A stretch of 64,000 nt of DNA from Bifidobacterium crudilactis (GCF_000738005.1 NZ_JHAL01000002.1:1238634-1302633); one strand, 5' to 3'. Counted from the first letter of the stretch, positions 27,876 through 38,072 are shown. Numbers and translations: made by a program. Notes: generated from the sequence alone by a model not told the origin.

Positions 27876-29069
27876 TCAGCGAAGAAAGTCAGGAATATCG
27901 AGATCGCCGGGGTCCTGCTGACTTTGCGGGGTCGGAGCCTGCTGCACCACGTCATGCTCTGAGGTCTCGTCCGAAACGGTTTCCTCCTGCTGCTCGCCGC
28001 CCTTCGCAGGAGCACCGGCAGGAGCGGAAGCCGTCAGAGGCGGTACCTCGGTGGCGTTGCGCTGGGCGCTTCGCGCTCCGCTGTACTGCTGTGGGTCGTC
28101 ATCCTGCTTGTTGGGATCGAAGCCTGCAGCGATGACGGTCACGCGTACTTCGTCCCCATACGAATCGTCAAGCGCAAGGCCCCAGATGATCTGTGCCTCG
28201 GGATGGATGGCATCCTGAACAAGCTGGGCGGCCGCCGAAGCCTCCTGCATCGAAAGATCGGTAGGACCTGCGACATTGATCAACGCACCATGCGCACCTT
28301 CGATGCTCTCTTCGAGCAGCGGCGAACTGATGGCGATCTCGGCCGCCTGCGTTGCACGATCCTCGCCCCGTGCGGCTCCGATGCCGAACAAAGCCGTGCC
28401 TGCATCCTTGAGGATGGCGGTCACATCGGAGAAATCGACGTGAATGTATGAATTCATCGTAATGAGATCAGTGATGCCCTGTACGCCTGCAAGCAGTGCG
28501 GTATCTGCGGTCTTGAAGGCATCGATCACACTGACGGTGCGGTCCGAGAGGTCAAGCAGACGATCGTTCGGAATCACGATCAGTGCATCGACCTCCTTAC
28601 GGAGGTTCTCGATACCCGACTCGGCCGAGGATGCGCGTCGCGGACCTTCGAAGGTGAATGGCCGCGTGACCACGGCGATGGTCAGCGCTCCGAGCTGTCG
28701 GGCAGCGCGCGCCACGAGCGGACTCGCGCCCGTACCGGTACCGCCGCCCTCTCCGGCGGTGACGAAAACCATGTCGGAACCCTTGATGGCCTCTTCGATA
28801 TCGGACTGGTGATCCTGGGCTGCTTTGGCGCCCTTCTCGGGATCGGCTCCTGCGCCGAGCCCACGACTGTTGTTGTCGGAAAGAGAAATCTTGACATCGG
28901 CTTCCGAACGCAGCAGATCCTTCGCATCGGTATTCACCGCCACGAATTGGACGTTCTGCAACCCCTCAGCGATCATGCGATTGACCGCATTACCACCAGC
29001 TCCTCCGACACCGACGACCTTAATGCTGGTCTTGTCGTTGAAATTGTCAGTCTGGGCAATCTCGCTCAC
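27876..29069 (-). CDS. ftsZ: Cell division protein FtsZ
   Basis: The tubulin-like GTPase that forms the Z ring, 397 residues. The tubulin signature GGGTGTGAS is near residue 106, NAVNRMI and NTDAKDL lie in the nucleotide pocket, and the T7 loop reads NMSYIHVDFSDV-like (here NSYIHVDFSDV). After a Pro/Gln-rich linker the C-terminal peptide GDLDIPDFLR is the SepF-binding tail. A very short gap to sepF marks an operon. Upstream 133 bp separate it from dusB. Confidence 0.98.
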   Translation of the reverse strand: MSEIAQTDNFNDKTSIKVVGVGGAGGNAVNRMIAEGLQNVQFVAVNTDAKDLLRSEADVKISLSDNNSRGLGAGADPEKGAKAAQDHQSDIEEAIKGSDMVFVTAGEGGGTGTGASPLVARAARQLGALTIAVVTRPFTFEGPRRASSAESGIENLRKEVDALIVIPNDRLLDLSDRTVSVIDAFKTADTALLAGVQGITDLITMNSYIHVDFSDVTAILKDAGTALFGIGAARGEDRATQAAEIAISSPLLEESIEGAHGALINVAGPTDLSMQEASAAAQLVQDAIHPEAQIIWGLALDDSYGDEVRVTVIAAGFDPNKQDDDPQQYSGARSAQRNATEVPPLTASAPAGAPAKGGEQQEETVSDETSEHDVVQQAPTPQSQQDPGDLDIPDFLR

Positions 29070-29202
29070 AGTATGCTCCTGTCACTCACGGTTAGACTCA
29101 CTCTATCGCAGTTCTTACGCGCTTCGATGGAAATTTGCGCGTGTTTGCTTCGTTTTTCTGCCATCTTGCCGGCTTTGCGCGTTCTTCCCGCACAATCCAC
29201 CA

Positions 29203-30471
29203 TCAGTAGGACGCATCCATCGGGTCATCCCCAAACAGTGCCTCGCGCCCTTCCTTCGACAATTCACGAGAATCCAGCCACCCATACGGCAGATGAACTT
29301 TTTTGGCATATCGTACCCGCCCACGGGGCTTGTCCGCCATCTCATCGGGGAGGCGTAGGTTGGGGTCAAGTTCCCGGACATTCCTCGCGATGTCTTCCAG
29401 ATTCTCAGACTGCATGAAGGCCTTGCGCGTCGCACCGCCGACGGCGAATCCCTTGAGATACCAGGCGACGTGCTTGCGCAGGTCATGAACGGCCATGACC
29501 TCATCACCGTCATAGAATTCGGTGAGCAACCGGGCGTGCTCTTCTATGACCGCTCCCACTTCTGCGAGGGTTGGGTTAACACGTTCGTCGGAGGCGTTGA
29601 AGGCGTTCTTGATGTCCGCGAAGAGCCAGGGACGCCCTTGGCAGCCCCGGCCTATGGCGACACCGGCGCATCCGGTCTGCTTCATCATATCCAAGGCGTC
29701 CTGAGCGCCCCAGATGTCGCCGTTGCCGAATACCGGTATGGTCAGCGCGTCCGCAAGCTCAGCGATCCTATGCCAATCGGCATGCCCGCCATAGTATTCC
29801 GCCGTCGTGCGGGCGTGCAGGCTGACGGCGGCGCACCCCTCCTCCTGGGCGATGCGCCCGGCGTCGAGATAGGTCTCATGCTCATGATCGATGCCGACGC
29901 GAATCTTCGCGGTCACCGGAATGCCTGCGGCGTCGCACACTGAGACCACACGGTGAATGAGTTCTGCGAACACATCAAGCTTCCAGGGCAGGGCCGAGCC
30001 GCCTCCGCGACGGGTGACCTTCGGCACAGGGCACCCGAAGTTGAGATCGACATGGTCGGCCATATGACCGTCTACGACCATTCGTGCAGCCTGCTCCACA
30101 ATCCCCGGATTCACTCCGTAGAGCTGTAAGGATCTCGGGGATTCGCTGGGAGCGAAACGGCATAGTCTGAAAGCCTTCGGATTGCGTGCCACCAAAGCCC
30201 TGGCGGTGATCATCTCGGCAACGTACAGTCCTTGAGGACCGTACCGTTCGCAGAGCACGCGGAAAGGCCAATTGGTCACACCGGCCATAGGCGACAGCAT
30301 CACGGGAACCGGAACATCCAGCTTCCCCAGCTTGATACCGGGAATGGTCAGACGCTCTTGGGTCGCTCCACTTTGCGACACGGCCGACTCGGGCGCATCG
30401 GATTCTTCGACGTTTCCGCGCGAATCCACGTCGTTGTTCCCGACTGTTTTCGCAGTATCAGTAATTGCCAC
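29203..30471 (-). CDS. dusB: tRNA-dihydrouridine synthase (DusB-like)
   Basis: An FMN-dependent enzyme that reduces uridines in the tRNA D loop, 422 residues. The N-terminal barrel starts with [20 protein letters not shown]. The catalytic cysteine lies in [20 protein letters not shown], and the FMN phosphate loop is FGNGDIWGA. The start overlaps the glyS stop by 14 bp in another frame (30458-30471). The first 35 residues before the barrel are low in complexity, so a later start is possible. The Dus subtype (B against A or C) is an assignment by general resemblance. Confidence 0.93.
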   Translation of the reverse strand: MAITDTAKTVGNNDVDSRGNVEESDAPESAVSQSGATQERLTIPGIKLGKLDVPVPVMLSPMAGVTNWPFRVLCERYGPQGLYVAEMITARALVARNPKAFRLCRFAPSESPRSLQLYGVNPGIVEQAARMVVDGHMADHVDLNFGCPVPKVTRRGGGSALPWKLDVFAELIHRVVSVCDAAGIPVTAKIRVGIDHEHETYLDAGRIAQEEGCAAVSLHARTTAEYYGGHADWHRIAELADALTIPVFGNGDIWGAQDALDMMKQTGCAGVAIGRGCQGRPWLFADIKNAFNASDERVNPTLAEVGAVIEEHARLLTEFYDGDEVMAVHDLRKHVAWYLKGFAVGGATRKAFMQSENLEDIARNVRELDPNLRLPDEMADKPRGRVRYAKKVHLPYGWLDSRELSKEGREALFGDDPMDASY

Positions 30472-31975
30472 CGGCTTCGGCCACCTTTACCGGGGCTGAC
30501 TCGTCCTGTCCCGCTTCCTTGTTGACATCCACGGCCCCATCCGCGGAATGCACACCGGTTATCGAAGCAGGGCCTTCAGGATACTTGACGCGCTTTTCCT
30601 TGATGCGGTCATTCACAAAATCAGCGACCTTGTCAAGGGAGATACGCTGCTGCTCCATGCTGTCACGATCGCGTACGGTGACGGCCTGATCGTCGATCGT
30701 GTCGAAGTCCACGGTGATGCACACCGGGGTGCCGATCTCATCCTCACGACGGTAGCGACGGCCGATGGCCCCGGCCTCGTCATAGTCGATCATCCAGTCA
30801 TGCTGCCGAAGATCCGCCGCGAGGTTATGGGCGATGTCCTGAAGTGCAGGCTTCTTGGACAATGGCAGCACCGCGGCCTTGACCGGCGCCAGCCTGGGAT
30901 CGAGGTGCAGCACCGTGCGCTTGTCCACGCCGCCCTTGGTGTTCGGAGCCTCGTCAACGTCATAGGAATCCACCAAGAAGGCCATCAGAGACCTGGTCAG
31001 GCCTGCCGCGGGTTCGATGACGTATGGCACGTAGCGCTCTCCGGTGGCCTGGTTGAAGTAGCTGAGGTCCTCGCCGGAATGCTCGGCGTGCGAGCTCAGA
31101 TCGAAATCGGTACGGTTCGCGACGCCTTCCAGCTCGCCCCACTCCGAACCCTGGAATCCGAAACGATACTCCAGGTCGACGGTGCGCTTGGCATAATGCG
31201 CCAGCTTCTCCTTTGGATGCTCGTAGTGACGCAGATTGTCCGGGTTCACGCCCAGGTCCGTGTACCACCGGGTACGGGTGTCAATCCAATACTGATGCCA
31301 TTCCTCGTCGGTACCGGGCTCGACGAAGAACTCCATCTCCATCTGCTCGAACTCGCGGGTACGGAAGATGAAGTTGCCCGGGGTGATTTCATTGCGGAAG
31401 CTCTTGCCCATATTGGCGATGCCGAATGGAGGCTTGGAGCGGGAGGAGCCCATCACGTTCTTGAAGTCCACGAAGATGCCCTGAGCTGTTTCAGGACGAA
31501 GATAATGCAGACTGTGGTCGTCCTGAACCGGACCGAGATGCGTCTGCAGCATCATGTTGAAGTCGCGTGGTTCGGTCCAGTTGCCCTTCGTCCCGCAATC
31601 CGGACAGGGAATATCCTTCAGCCCGTTCTCAGGAGCATGCCCGTGCTTCTCCTCATAGGCTTCCTCCAAAGTGTCTGCACGATGACGCTTGTGGCAGGAG
31701 AGGCACTCGATCAGCGGATCGTTGAACACGGACACATGGCCCGATGCCACCCACACAGGGGTAGGGAGAATCACGGAGGTGTCGACGCCGACAACGTCAC
31801 CTCTGGTGATAACCATCGAACGCCACCATTCGCGCTTGATATTGTCTTTCAGCGCCACGCCGAGAGGACCATAATCCCACGCAGAGCGCGTGCCTCCGTA
31901 GATCTCCCCCGCGGGGAACACGAAGCCACGGCGCTTCGCAAGGGACACCACTGCATCGAGTTTGGATTCAGCCAC
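30458..31975 (-). CDS. glyS: Glycyl-tRNA synthetase (class II, homodimeric)
   Basis: A 505-residue alpha2-type glycyl-tRNA synthetase. It starts at a GTG with AAGGTG upstream. Visible are the zinc or cysteine pairs (CLSC, CPDC) in the insertion, motif 2 with [19 protein letters not shown], the conserved [13 protein letters not shown] and the anticodon-binding domain near the C terminus. The last 35 residues (after KYPEGPASI) are an acidic, low-complexity tail not found in most members. It is divergent from the thiamine operon. The common leader between them carries a palindrome (32065-32141). Confidence 0.96.
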   Translation of the reverse strand: MAESKLDAVVSLAKRRGFVFPAGEIYGGTRSAWDYGPLGVALKDNIKREWWRSMVITRGDVVGVDTSVILPTPVWVASGHVSVFNDPLIECLSCHKRHRADTLEEAYEEKHGHAPENGLKDIPCPDCGTKGNWTEPRDFNMMLQTHLGPVQDDHSLHYLRPETAQGIFVDFKNVMGSSRSKPPFGIANMGKSFRNEITPGNFIFRTREFEQMEMEFFVEPGTDEEWHQYWIDTRTRWYTDLGVNPDNLRHYEHPKEKLAHYAKRTVDLEYRFGFQGSEWGELEGVANRTDFDLSSHAEHSGEDLSYFNQATGERYVPYVIEPAAGLTRSLMAFLVDSYDVDEAPNTKGGVDKRTVLHLDPRLAPVKAAVLPLSKKPALQDIAHNLAADLRQHDWMIDYDEAGAIGRRYRREDEIGTPVCITVDFDTIDDQAVTVRDRDSMEQQRISLDKVADFVNDRIKEKRVKYPEGPASITGVHSADGAVDVNKEAGQDESAPVKVAEAGGNY

Positions 31976-32064
31976 GGAACACCTTCTGTTGAGATTGGTT
32001 TATCAGGGTTTTGACTCGATAGAGTCTATAGCGAGACTCTGACACCTCCTCCGCCGCATCATCC

Positions 32065-32141
32065 CGAGATAACTGCAATAAAAAGACAGATAAATACCGA
32101 CAAATGCGGTCCGGAACTGTCCTTTTATTGCAGTTATCTCG
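32065..32141. repeat. Nested palindrome, family A, copy 2
   Basis: The 25-bp arms at 32065-32089 and 32117-32141 differ at one position. Relative to the other copies, a base pair has changed from C:G to A:T on both arms (GCAATAAAA with TTTTATTGC in place of GCACTAAAA with TTTTAGTGC). The 27-bp loop holds an inner ACCG-CGGT hairpin. It lies between divergent glyS and thiM, so it is not a terminator by position. Confidence 0.88.
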
Positions 32142-32192
32142 CGTTCTGGCCGGGTACGGGCTGTCCAAGGCGTTTCTTATGGTTCAAGAGCA

Positions 32193-32292
32193 CATGCAGG
32201 GGCACTCGAAAGAGTTGAGATGGCACGATGTCACGACGGCATCACGTCAGTCCCTTCGAACCTGTTGGTTAAGACCATCGTAGGGAGACATG
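32193..32292 (+). promoter_or_regulatory. TPP riboswitch (THI element)
   Basis: The core matches the thiamine pyrophosphate riboswitch: GGGGC near 32199-32203, TTGAGATGGC at 32215-32224, then GAACCTGTTGGTTAAGACC (32258-32276) and CGTAGGGA at 32279-32286. P1 can form from CATG at 32193-32196 and CATG at 32289-32292. The conserved AGGGAG at the 3' end is also the ribosome-binding site of thiM, eight bases before its ATG. Control is therefore expected at translation initiation: with TPP bound, the site is closed. Confidence 0.95.
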
Positions 32293-32294
32293 AA

Positions 32295-33224
32295 ATGTCT
32301 GATACCACTCCATCCCAAACACCATCGACAGCCAAGGCGAACACCGAGCAGTTGGCCGCAGACCATCCGCTTCGTCAGGCCATCCAGGAAGCGGCGCGGC
32401 AAGTACGCCAGCAGACTCCCCTGGCGCAGTCCTTCACCAATTTCGTCACCATCAACCTGGTGGCCAACGCCCAGCTTGCCGTCGGCGGCAGCGCCGCTAT
32501 GAGCTATCTGCCGGATGATATCGCCGATGTCAGCGAGATATCGGGCGCAAGCTACATCAACGTCGGCACCCTGCTGCCCTTCTTCGCACAGGCACTGCCG
32601 GAAATCGCACAAGAGTTCGCTCGGACAGGGCACCCATGGGTGCTCGACCCGGTAGCGGCAGGACTAGGCAATACGCGAACTGCCATACTGTCCTCCTTCA
32701 AGGAGTATCCGCCGACCGTGGTACGGGGCAACGCCTCGGAAATCATCACTTTGGCGCATATGTGGGAACTCGAGGATGGCGACGACGCCGGACACTCGGG
32801 AAACCAGGATTCAAGACCTGCAGGAGTGGAATCCGTCGACGACGTCGAGCACGCCCGGCACGCCGCGACGATACTGGCCCGATACCTGGTGTCCCACAGC
32901 GCTTCAGGCAAGGCCTGCGTTGCCGTCTCAGGAGCAGTCGACCTGATCACCGACGGCAGCCTCGTATACCGTCTTCCCGGAGGCAGCGAACTCATGACCA
33001 AAATCACCGGCGCAGGCTGCTCGTTGGGTGGTGTCATCGGCACATACCTCGCCGTATCCGACCCTTTGACGGCCGCCCTCGCAGCCTCGGCCCATTACAA
33101 TGTCGCCTCCGAACAGGCCGCACTGAGCGCCAAAGGACCAGGAAGCTTCCAGAGCGCATTCCTCGATGGCCTGTGGAACGCCAGCGCCACGGACATCGCC
33201 AACGCCCCCATACTGCTGAACTGA
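32295..33224 (+). CDS. thiM: Hydroxyethylthiazole kinase
   Basis: A 309-residue salvage kinase that phosphorylates the thiazole moiety of thiamine. Visible are NFVTINLVANAQLAVGGSAAM at the N terminus, HPWVLDPVAAG and the anion hole/active-site motif KITGAGCSLGGVIGTY. The frame is open into the riboswitch, but ATG at 32295 directly after AGGGAG is the clear start. It carries an extra acidic loop (about residues 160-190, DGDDAGHSGN) compared with B. subtilis ThiM. It is followed by thiE, a salvage-type thiamine operon. No de novo thi genes are seen here. Confidence 0.95.
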   Translation: MSDTTPSQTPSTAKANTEQLAADHPLRQAIQEAARQVRQQTPLAQSFTNFVTINLVANAQLAVGGSAAMSYLPDDIADVSEISGASYINVGTLLPFFAQALPEIAQEFARTGHPWVLDPVAAGLGNTRTAILSSFKEYPPTVVRGNASEIITLAHMWELEDGDDAGHSGNQDSRPAGVESVDDVEHARHAATILARYLVSHSASGKACVAVSGAVDLITDGSLVYRLPGGSELMTKITGAGCSLGGVIGTYLAVSDPLTAALAASAHYNVASEQAALSAKGPGSFQSAFLDGLWNASATDIANAPILLN

Positions 33225-33371
33225 GCGGCGAGAGTGATTGACCAGAGCGTCGTTCGGCCCCAAAAAACCCTAATCCGCAATCGGCTCCGCTCATAACACT
33301 CCGCTCATCACACTGCGCTCAGTGAGCAAGGATTGCAACAACGATGTATCGAGACACTAAGGATTGTGACT

Positions 33372-34097
33372 ATGACATTCGAGTACGCGTCGATGCGTGA
33401 ACACTTCGATTTGAGCGCCTATCTGGTACTCGGGCCGGATGACACCCACGGAAGGAGGGTCGAGGACGTCGTCGCCGCCGCGCTGCGGGCCGGTATCAGC
33501 TTCGTGCAATTACGTGCCAAGCACTCGGATGCCTCCGACATCATCGAGATGGCACGTGGCATCGCCGATACGATAGCCGAGGCGGGAAAGAGTTCGACCG
33601 TTCCGCTGGTGATAGACGACCGCGTCGATGCGGCATGGCAGGCACGCTGCGAGGGCATCAAAGTCGATGGCGTGCATGTCGGTCAGACTGATATCGGGGT
33701 CGAGTACTGCCGGCGACTGCTGGGAGAGGACGCCATCGTGGGGCTGTCGGCGAACACCGAGCATCTTATCGACACCGTGAATCTCCTGCCCGAAGGCGTC
33801 ATCGACTATGTCGGTGCAGGCCCTGTGCACCCCTCTATCAGCAAACCTGATGCAGGTGTGGATGCTCTCGGTGTGGCTCACAATCTGGAAATCGAAGGCA
33901 TCCGGACGCTCTCTACGGTCAGCAGCTATCCTGTGGTGGCGGGCGGCGGAGTGACGGCCTCAGACATGCCCGCGCTGGCCGAAACCAAGGTGGCCGGATG
34001 GTTCGTCATCTCTGCCATCGCAGGCAAGGATGATCCGGAGCAGGCCGCCAGAGAACTCGTCGAAGCCTGGCAGCAGGCGAAACGGCATCGCGCCTAG
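33372..34097 (+). CDS. thiE: Thiamine-phosphate synthase
   Basis: A 241-residue (beta-alpha)8 enzyme that joins HMP-PP with thiazole phosphate. Family motifs are SFVQLRAKHSD, VDGVHVGQTD, GLSANTEHLID, VGAGPVHPS, VAGGGVTASD and the phosphate loop VISAIAG. The ATG at 33372 follows AAGGAT; an upstream in-frame ATG has no ribosome-binding site. 147 bp separate it from thiM, and no second promoter is evident, so it is probably still read from the riboswitch-controlled transcript. Confidence 0.95.
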   Translation: MTFEYASMREHFDLSAYLVLGPDDTHGRRVEDVVAAALRAGISFVQLRAKHSDASDIIEMARGIADTIAEAGKSSTVPLVIDDRVDAAWQARCEGIKVDGVHVGQTDIGVEYCRRLLGEDAIVGLSANTEHLIDTVNLLPEGVIDYVGAGPVHPSISKPDAGVDALGVAHNLEIEGIRTLSTVSSYPVVAGGGVTASDMPALAETKVAGWFVISAIAGKDDPEQAARELVEAWQQAKRHRA

Positions 34098-34234
34098 CAT
34101 CGAGGACATCACAGAGCGCTCACCGTACAGTTACATAGCAGGCATGATGTTCATCACACGGTGACACAGCAACACAGCTACACGGTCACATCGTCACGCG
34201 GAAACCAACGAACAAGGGCACCAAGGAGACACCA

Positions 34235-34588
34235 ATGGAATCACCTCAAGAACAGCAGACGTCGGATTCGGGCAAGCAATACATCAATACCGTCGCAGCG
34301 CTGTGCATCGCGCCAAGCGGAGTCGGCGACGAACTCTCCACCTACGTTGCGCAGGCGGTGGCGACCATCCGAGACTCGGGACTGCCCAATGAGACCAACG
34401 CCATGTTCACCAATATCGAGGGCGACCTCGATGACGTGCTCAAGGTCGTGCGCGAGGCCACGATGAAGCTCGCCGGACAGGGGTATCGCACGGGAGTGAC
34501 GCTGAAACTCGATATCCGCCCGGGATTCACCGGCCAGCTCACCCGAAAACCCGAATTGGTGGACGAAATCCTCGACCAGCAAGGCTGA
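34235..34588 (+). CDS. Thiamine-binding protein, MTH1187/YkoF-like (UPF0045)
   Basis: A 117-residue protein of the MTH1187/UPF0045 family (DUF77), small ferredoxin-like domains that bind thiamine or thiamine phosphate in the cytoplasm. Matching features are the first strand AALCIAPSGVGDELSTYVA, IRDSGLPNETNAMFTNIEGDLDDVL and the final strand VTLKLDIRPG. Its position behind thiM and thiE agrees with a thiamine role, possibly as carrier or sensor. It ends 15 bp before family A palindrome copy 3, which may end the operon. Confidence 0.88.
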   Translation: MESPQEQQTSDSGKQYINTVAALCIAPSGVGDELSTYVAQAVATIRDSGLPNETNAMFTNIEGDLDDVLKVVREATMKLAGQGYRTGVTLKLDIRPGFTGQLTRKPELVDEILDQQG

Positions 34589-34603
34589 GCACATCGGCAA
34601 CAG

Positions 34604-34675
34604 AGATAACTGCACTAAAAGAACAGCAAATCCACGTACATACCAGGAAAAAGCTGTCCTTTTAGTGCAGTTATC
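34604..34675. repeat. Nested palindrome, family A, copy 3
   Basis: The arms at 34604-34627 and 34653-34675 differ at one base; the loop is 25 bp. Read on the minus strand its loop aligns with copies 1 and 4 (T-run first, ATTT last), so it is inserted in the opposite orientation. It lies between converging genes and could serve as a terminator for both. Confidence 0.88.
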
Positions 34676-34701
34676 GCATATCTGCCCAAGGACAGGCGGC
34701 C

Positions 34702-35499
34702 TCAGGCTTTTACGCCCCCGAAACGACGGTCACGATGGATGTAATCGTCGATGGAGCGCCACAACACGTCACGCCCGCAGTCGGGGAACAGTTCGGGCAC
34801 GAAATCCAGTTCTGCATACGCGGCTTCCCACGGCAGGAAATTACTGGTGCGCTGCTCGCCGGATGTGCGAATCACCAAATCGCAATCGGGTATATCGGGA
34901 TTGTACAGGTGTTCGGCAATCATCTTTTCGGTGACCCTGCCACCCTTGATTCTGCCGCTGGCCACCTCTTTGGCGATGGCGCTAGCCGCGTCGGCGATTT
35001 CCGCACGACCACCATAATTGATGCAGAACACCACATCGATCACCGAATTGTTCTTGGTGCGTTCCATGGCTACTTCAAGCTCATCGATCACCGATTTCCA
35101 CAGTTTCGGCCTGCGCCCGGACCAGCGCACCCTCACACCCCATTCGTCCATCTGCGCAACGCGCCTGTGGATGATGTCCCTCGAGAATCCCATGAGGAAT
35201 CGCACCTCGGAAGGACTGCGCTTCCAGTTCTCGGTCGAAAAGGTATAGAGACTCAGATATCTCACACCGCTTTCGATAGCGCCCGCGATGGTGTCGAACA
35301 CCACCGGTTCCGCCGCCTGATGACCACGCGTACGTTCCAGACCACGATGTTTCGCCCACCGACCGTTGCCGTCCATGATGACGCCGACATGTCTGGGTAC
35401 GACATTCTTGGGAAAATCAGGAATTCGCGATGGTTCGGAGAAGGGTGCGGCCGGAATATCCAGCGAAGTGTAGTCAACCTGTTCAAAGCTCATGGTCAC
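34702..35499 (-). CDS. uppS: Isoprenyl transferase (undecaprenyl diphosphate synthase type)
   Basis: A 265-residue cis-prenyltransferase that makes the lipid carrier for peptidoglycan. The substrate and Mg site is VGVIMDGNGRWAKHRG near residue 40. Further conserved blocks are YLSLYTFSTENWKR and the C-terminal LVIRTSGEQRTSNFLPWEAAYAEL. Chain length (C50 or C55) cannot be read from the sequence. Its ATG overlaps the recO stop by four bases (35496-35499), a frequent pairing. It forms part of an isoprenoid-related stretch with ispG and dxr. Confidence 0.96.
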   Translation of the reverse strand: MTMSFEQVDYTSLDIPAAPFSEPSRIPDFPKNVVPRHVGVIMDGNGRWAKHRGLERTRGHQAAEPVVFDTIAGAIESGVRYLSLYTFSTENWKRSPSEVRFLMGFSRDIIHRRVAQMDEWGVRVRWSGRRPKLWKSVIDELEVAMERTKNNSVIDVVFCINYGGRAEIADAASAIAKEVASGRIKGGRVTEKMIAEHLYNPDIPDCDLVIRTSGEQRTSNFLPWEAAYAELDFVPELFPDCGRDVLWRSIDDYIHRDRRFGGVKA

Positions 35500-36284
35500 G
35501 AATCTAACAAGCGCAGTGAACGAAGTGGACGCTCAAGATAATATTCGCCCCATTCCTCAACAATACGAGCGCATTGGGCATCGCCATCAGGATTAGGCCG
35601 GGATGAACCCGTCCGCGCATCGCCTTCGCCCTCGCTTTCGCAGCGCTGCAGGGATGCTTCATCCAGCAGCTTCCAGTTCCCCTCGACCAAAGCCTTGAGC
35701 TGTGTGCGGCATTGCGTGGTCATACCCCTGGCCTCAGGCGTGCGATCGTTGACGCACATCGTACCTCCGGCAGGAACCGAAAAGAACTCAAGCCCATCGC
35801 TTCTGCCGCACACCACGCAGGAGTCGAATCGTGGCAGCCAACCCGCCAGGGCCAGGGAACGCATGACATAGGACGCACTGATCATATGCGGATCGTGACG
35901 ATGCCTGGATAGGGATGCCAATGCCGACACGAGGAGCATGTATTGCTCGGTTGCGGATTCGTGCTCCGTATTGACCAGTTTGTTCATCGTTTCGAGGATA
36001 ACCGAGCCGTTGGCATACAGGTCGAAATCACCGCAGATCGCATCCGCGTAGGATGCTATGCTCGCCGCCTGTGAAATTCTGTCAAGGTTTCTGCCCTGAG
36101 ATATCAATACATCGCTTCGCATAAAAGGTTCCAGCCTCGCTCCGAAGCGTGATTTGCTGCGTCTGACACCGCGAGCGACCGCCCGTATCTTGCCGTGCTC
36201 CTTGGTGAGCATCGTGATGATGCGGTCCGCTTCGCCGAGTTTGGCGGTGGTGAGCACCACTCCCTCGTCATGATATGTGGACAC
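35496..36284 (-). CDS. recO: DNA repair protein RecO
   Basis: A 262-residue recombination mediator that loads RecA with RecR. The N-terminal OB fold starts with YHDEGVVLTTAKLGEADRII. The helical domain follows, and a cysteine set (CVVCG, a lone Cys in GGTMCVND, then TTQC) matches the zinc-finger region of RecO proteins. It is translationally coupled to uppS. The start ATG at 36284 leaves the standard N terminus (MSTYHDEG). An additional low-complexity stretch near the end (GEGDARTGSSRPN) looks like a lineage-specific insertion. Confidence 0.93.
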   Translation of the reverse strand: MSTYHDEGVVLTTAKLGEADRIITMLTKEHGKIRAVARGVRRSKSRFGARLEPFMRSDVLISQGRNLDRISQAASIASYADAICGDFDLYANGSVILETMNKLVNTEHESATEQYMLLVSALASLSRHRHDPHMISASYVMRSLALAGWLPRFDSCVVCGRSDGLEFFSVPAGGTMCVNDRTPEARGMTTQCRTQLKALVEGNWKLLDEASLQRCESEGEGDARTGSSRPNPDGDAQCARIVEEWGEYYLERPLRSLRLLDS

Positions 36285-36362
36285 CGCCCACCTCCCTGTA
36301 GCTCAAGACAGTACATCATGGCGAGCTGCCGGTGCGCGTTCGTACAAGATTCGCTTCTTCGC

Positions 36363-38072
36363 TTAATAGACGAACAATCCCCAGAATGCGAAAACCAGCA
36401 GAATACAGAACATCGCCACCGTGGTGACCACGAACAGCACTCTGCCCAAGCGGGTCGATGCCAACACCGGTTTGTTCTTCTGCTGTGCTATTGCACGTTT
36501 CTCAGCGGCACTCAAATCGTCCTTGCTCTGATGAATATTCGTCAGTCCGCGCAGTGACGCCACTTCGAATAACCTGCCGAAAACCCTTGACCAAGCCCAC
36601 ACCACCAGTGTGGAAACAATCTGAATAACCGGCCAGCTCCAATAAATCATGCCCGCCGGTTCAGGTGCGCCACCCCAGGCAAGTTTCACCACTCCGACGA
36701 CCACCTGTCCCAAACCTGAAACAAACAGCAGCAGTGTCGCCAAGGTCGTGCCGGTAATCAGCAGCAGTATGCCGCCGAAGCCATGAACGAAACCCAGAGC
36801 ACGCCCCTTGTGCTTGACCATGTGGTTGATTTTCGTGACCAATGCGATGACCGCGAGGATAATCGACACCACCATGGACAGTAGCGCGGCCACATGCAGG
36901 CCAATCATATACACGGTCAGCGTCGGACGCGCATGCAGGTCGCTCGGCACGGCGATTGACTGACGAATCGTATCCCCTGCCACGCGCTCAGAAGTCTGTT
37001 CAAGGCCGTGCACCTGTCCGACCGCCCAATCCGTCACATCCTCCGGGTAGTGATCCGCCAATGGTGTGCCTGATTGCGCCTCGTCCCCCAGTCGCAGGAC
37101 ATGATTGGCGATGGGATAGTTCCGAACGGTGACATTCCAGTTATCGGCCTGGTGAGCCAGTTTCAGAATCTCCTGAGTTCCCTCGACCTGTGCCGTCATC
37201 ACATCCTTGGAACCGTAGGCGACGAATGTGGGAATCGCGTAGGCGCTGGCATGCATGGTGTCTATGTCTATGTTGTTCAGTCCGAACAGCGCGGCATCGG
37301 TGCTGAACAGCCGACGCAGGATGGATTGGTAACCGGGGTTCGCACCCACCAGAGCAAAATCCTGGGCCGCAAGAAAACCCAAGGAATGCCTGGGCGAATT
37401 CACCATGGGGCTGAGCAGTATCTGGAAAGCGAGCCTGGGGTCGTCCTCCAGCAGATAGGCACTGATCCATGTGCTCTCGCTGGTGGCATAGATGCCCACT
37501 TTGTCAGGGTTGACGTTGCTCTGCTGTCTCAGGTATTGCACGGCTTGTTCATACGCTTTGGCGGAGGCGGGATAATCCCGATTGACATCGCTGGTGTTCC
37601 ACACGGGCTTGTCGATGACCACCGTCACGAAGCCTGCGGAAGACAAGGTTTTCGCCACATCCCCGAAGGAATTGTCACTGGTGCCGTATCCGGCGCCGTG
37701 CATGAATACGATTGCCGGCCGTTGCCCGCTGGCACCAACGGGTTCTCGAATCAGCATGTTGATGTTCTGCCGGTCACCTGTGGACGGCTGGGTGGCGACG
37801 AAGGACTCGTGGCGTTCGCCGACCTGGTAATCCCCGTCCTTGTCGAGATGAAGGTTCGAGGGGTTCGAGAAAGTGACGCCGGTGTCGGAGGAAAGCGTTG
37901 CGACGGTTTGGTTCGTGGGTTCGTTCTTCCAAGGCACCGTGGTGATATGCGATACGGATGTCAGAATACCTATCATCATGATAAATATCGGCAGGCTGAC
38001 CATCAGCCGCCTGGAACGGCTCCAAGCCCTGTTGGCCTTCACGGTATATTCATCATTCGACACGGGAGACAT
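36363..38072 (-). CDS. Membrane-embedded alpha/beta hydrolase
   Basis: A 569-residue protein. An N-terminal membrane segment (LMVSLPIFIMMIGILTSV) is followed by an extracytoplasmic alpha/beta hydrolase domain of about 330 residues (oxyanion region FMHGAGYGTSDNS, candidate nucleophile in YATSESTW, candidate histidine in IANHVLRLGD). Four hydrophobic segments end the protein. Such proteins in bifidobacteria are usually annotated as hydrolase or dienelactone-hydrolase-like, with unknown substrate. The serine motif is not the classical GxSxG, so activity is uncertain. The start at 38072 has AGGTTACA directly upstream; an in-frame ATG 33 bp earlier has no ribosome-binding site. Confidence 0.8.
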   Translation of the reverse strand: MSPVSNDEYTVKANRAWSRSRRLMVSLPIFIMMIGILTSVSHITTVPWKNEPTNQTVATLSSDTGVTFSNPSNLHLDKDGDYQVGERHESFVATQPSTGDRQNINMLIREPVGASGQRPAIVFMHGAGYGTSDNSFGDVAKTLSSAGFVTVVIDKPVWNTSDVNRDYPASAKAYEQAVQYLRQQSNVNPDKVGIYATSESTWISAYLLEDDPRLAFQILLSPMVNSPRHSLGFLAAQDFALVGANPGYQSILRRLFSTDAALFGLNNIDIDTMHASAYAIPTFVAYGSKDVMTAQVEGTQEILKLAHQADNWNVTVRNYPIANHVLRLGDEAQSGTPLADHYPEDVTDWAVGQVHGLEQTSERVAGDTIRQSIAVPSDLHARPTLTVYMIGLHVAALLSMVVSIILAVIALVTKINHMVKHKGRALGFVHGFGGILLLITGTTLATLLLFVSGLGQVVVGVVKLAWGGAPEPAGMIYWSWPVIQIVSTLVVWAWSRVFGRLFEVASLRGLTNIHQSKDDLSAAEKRAIAQQKNKPVLASTRLGRVLFVVTTVAMFCILLVFAFWGLFVY

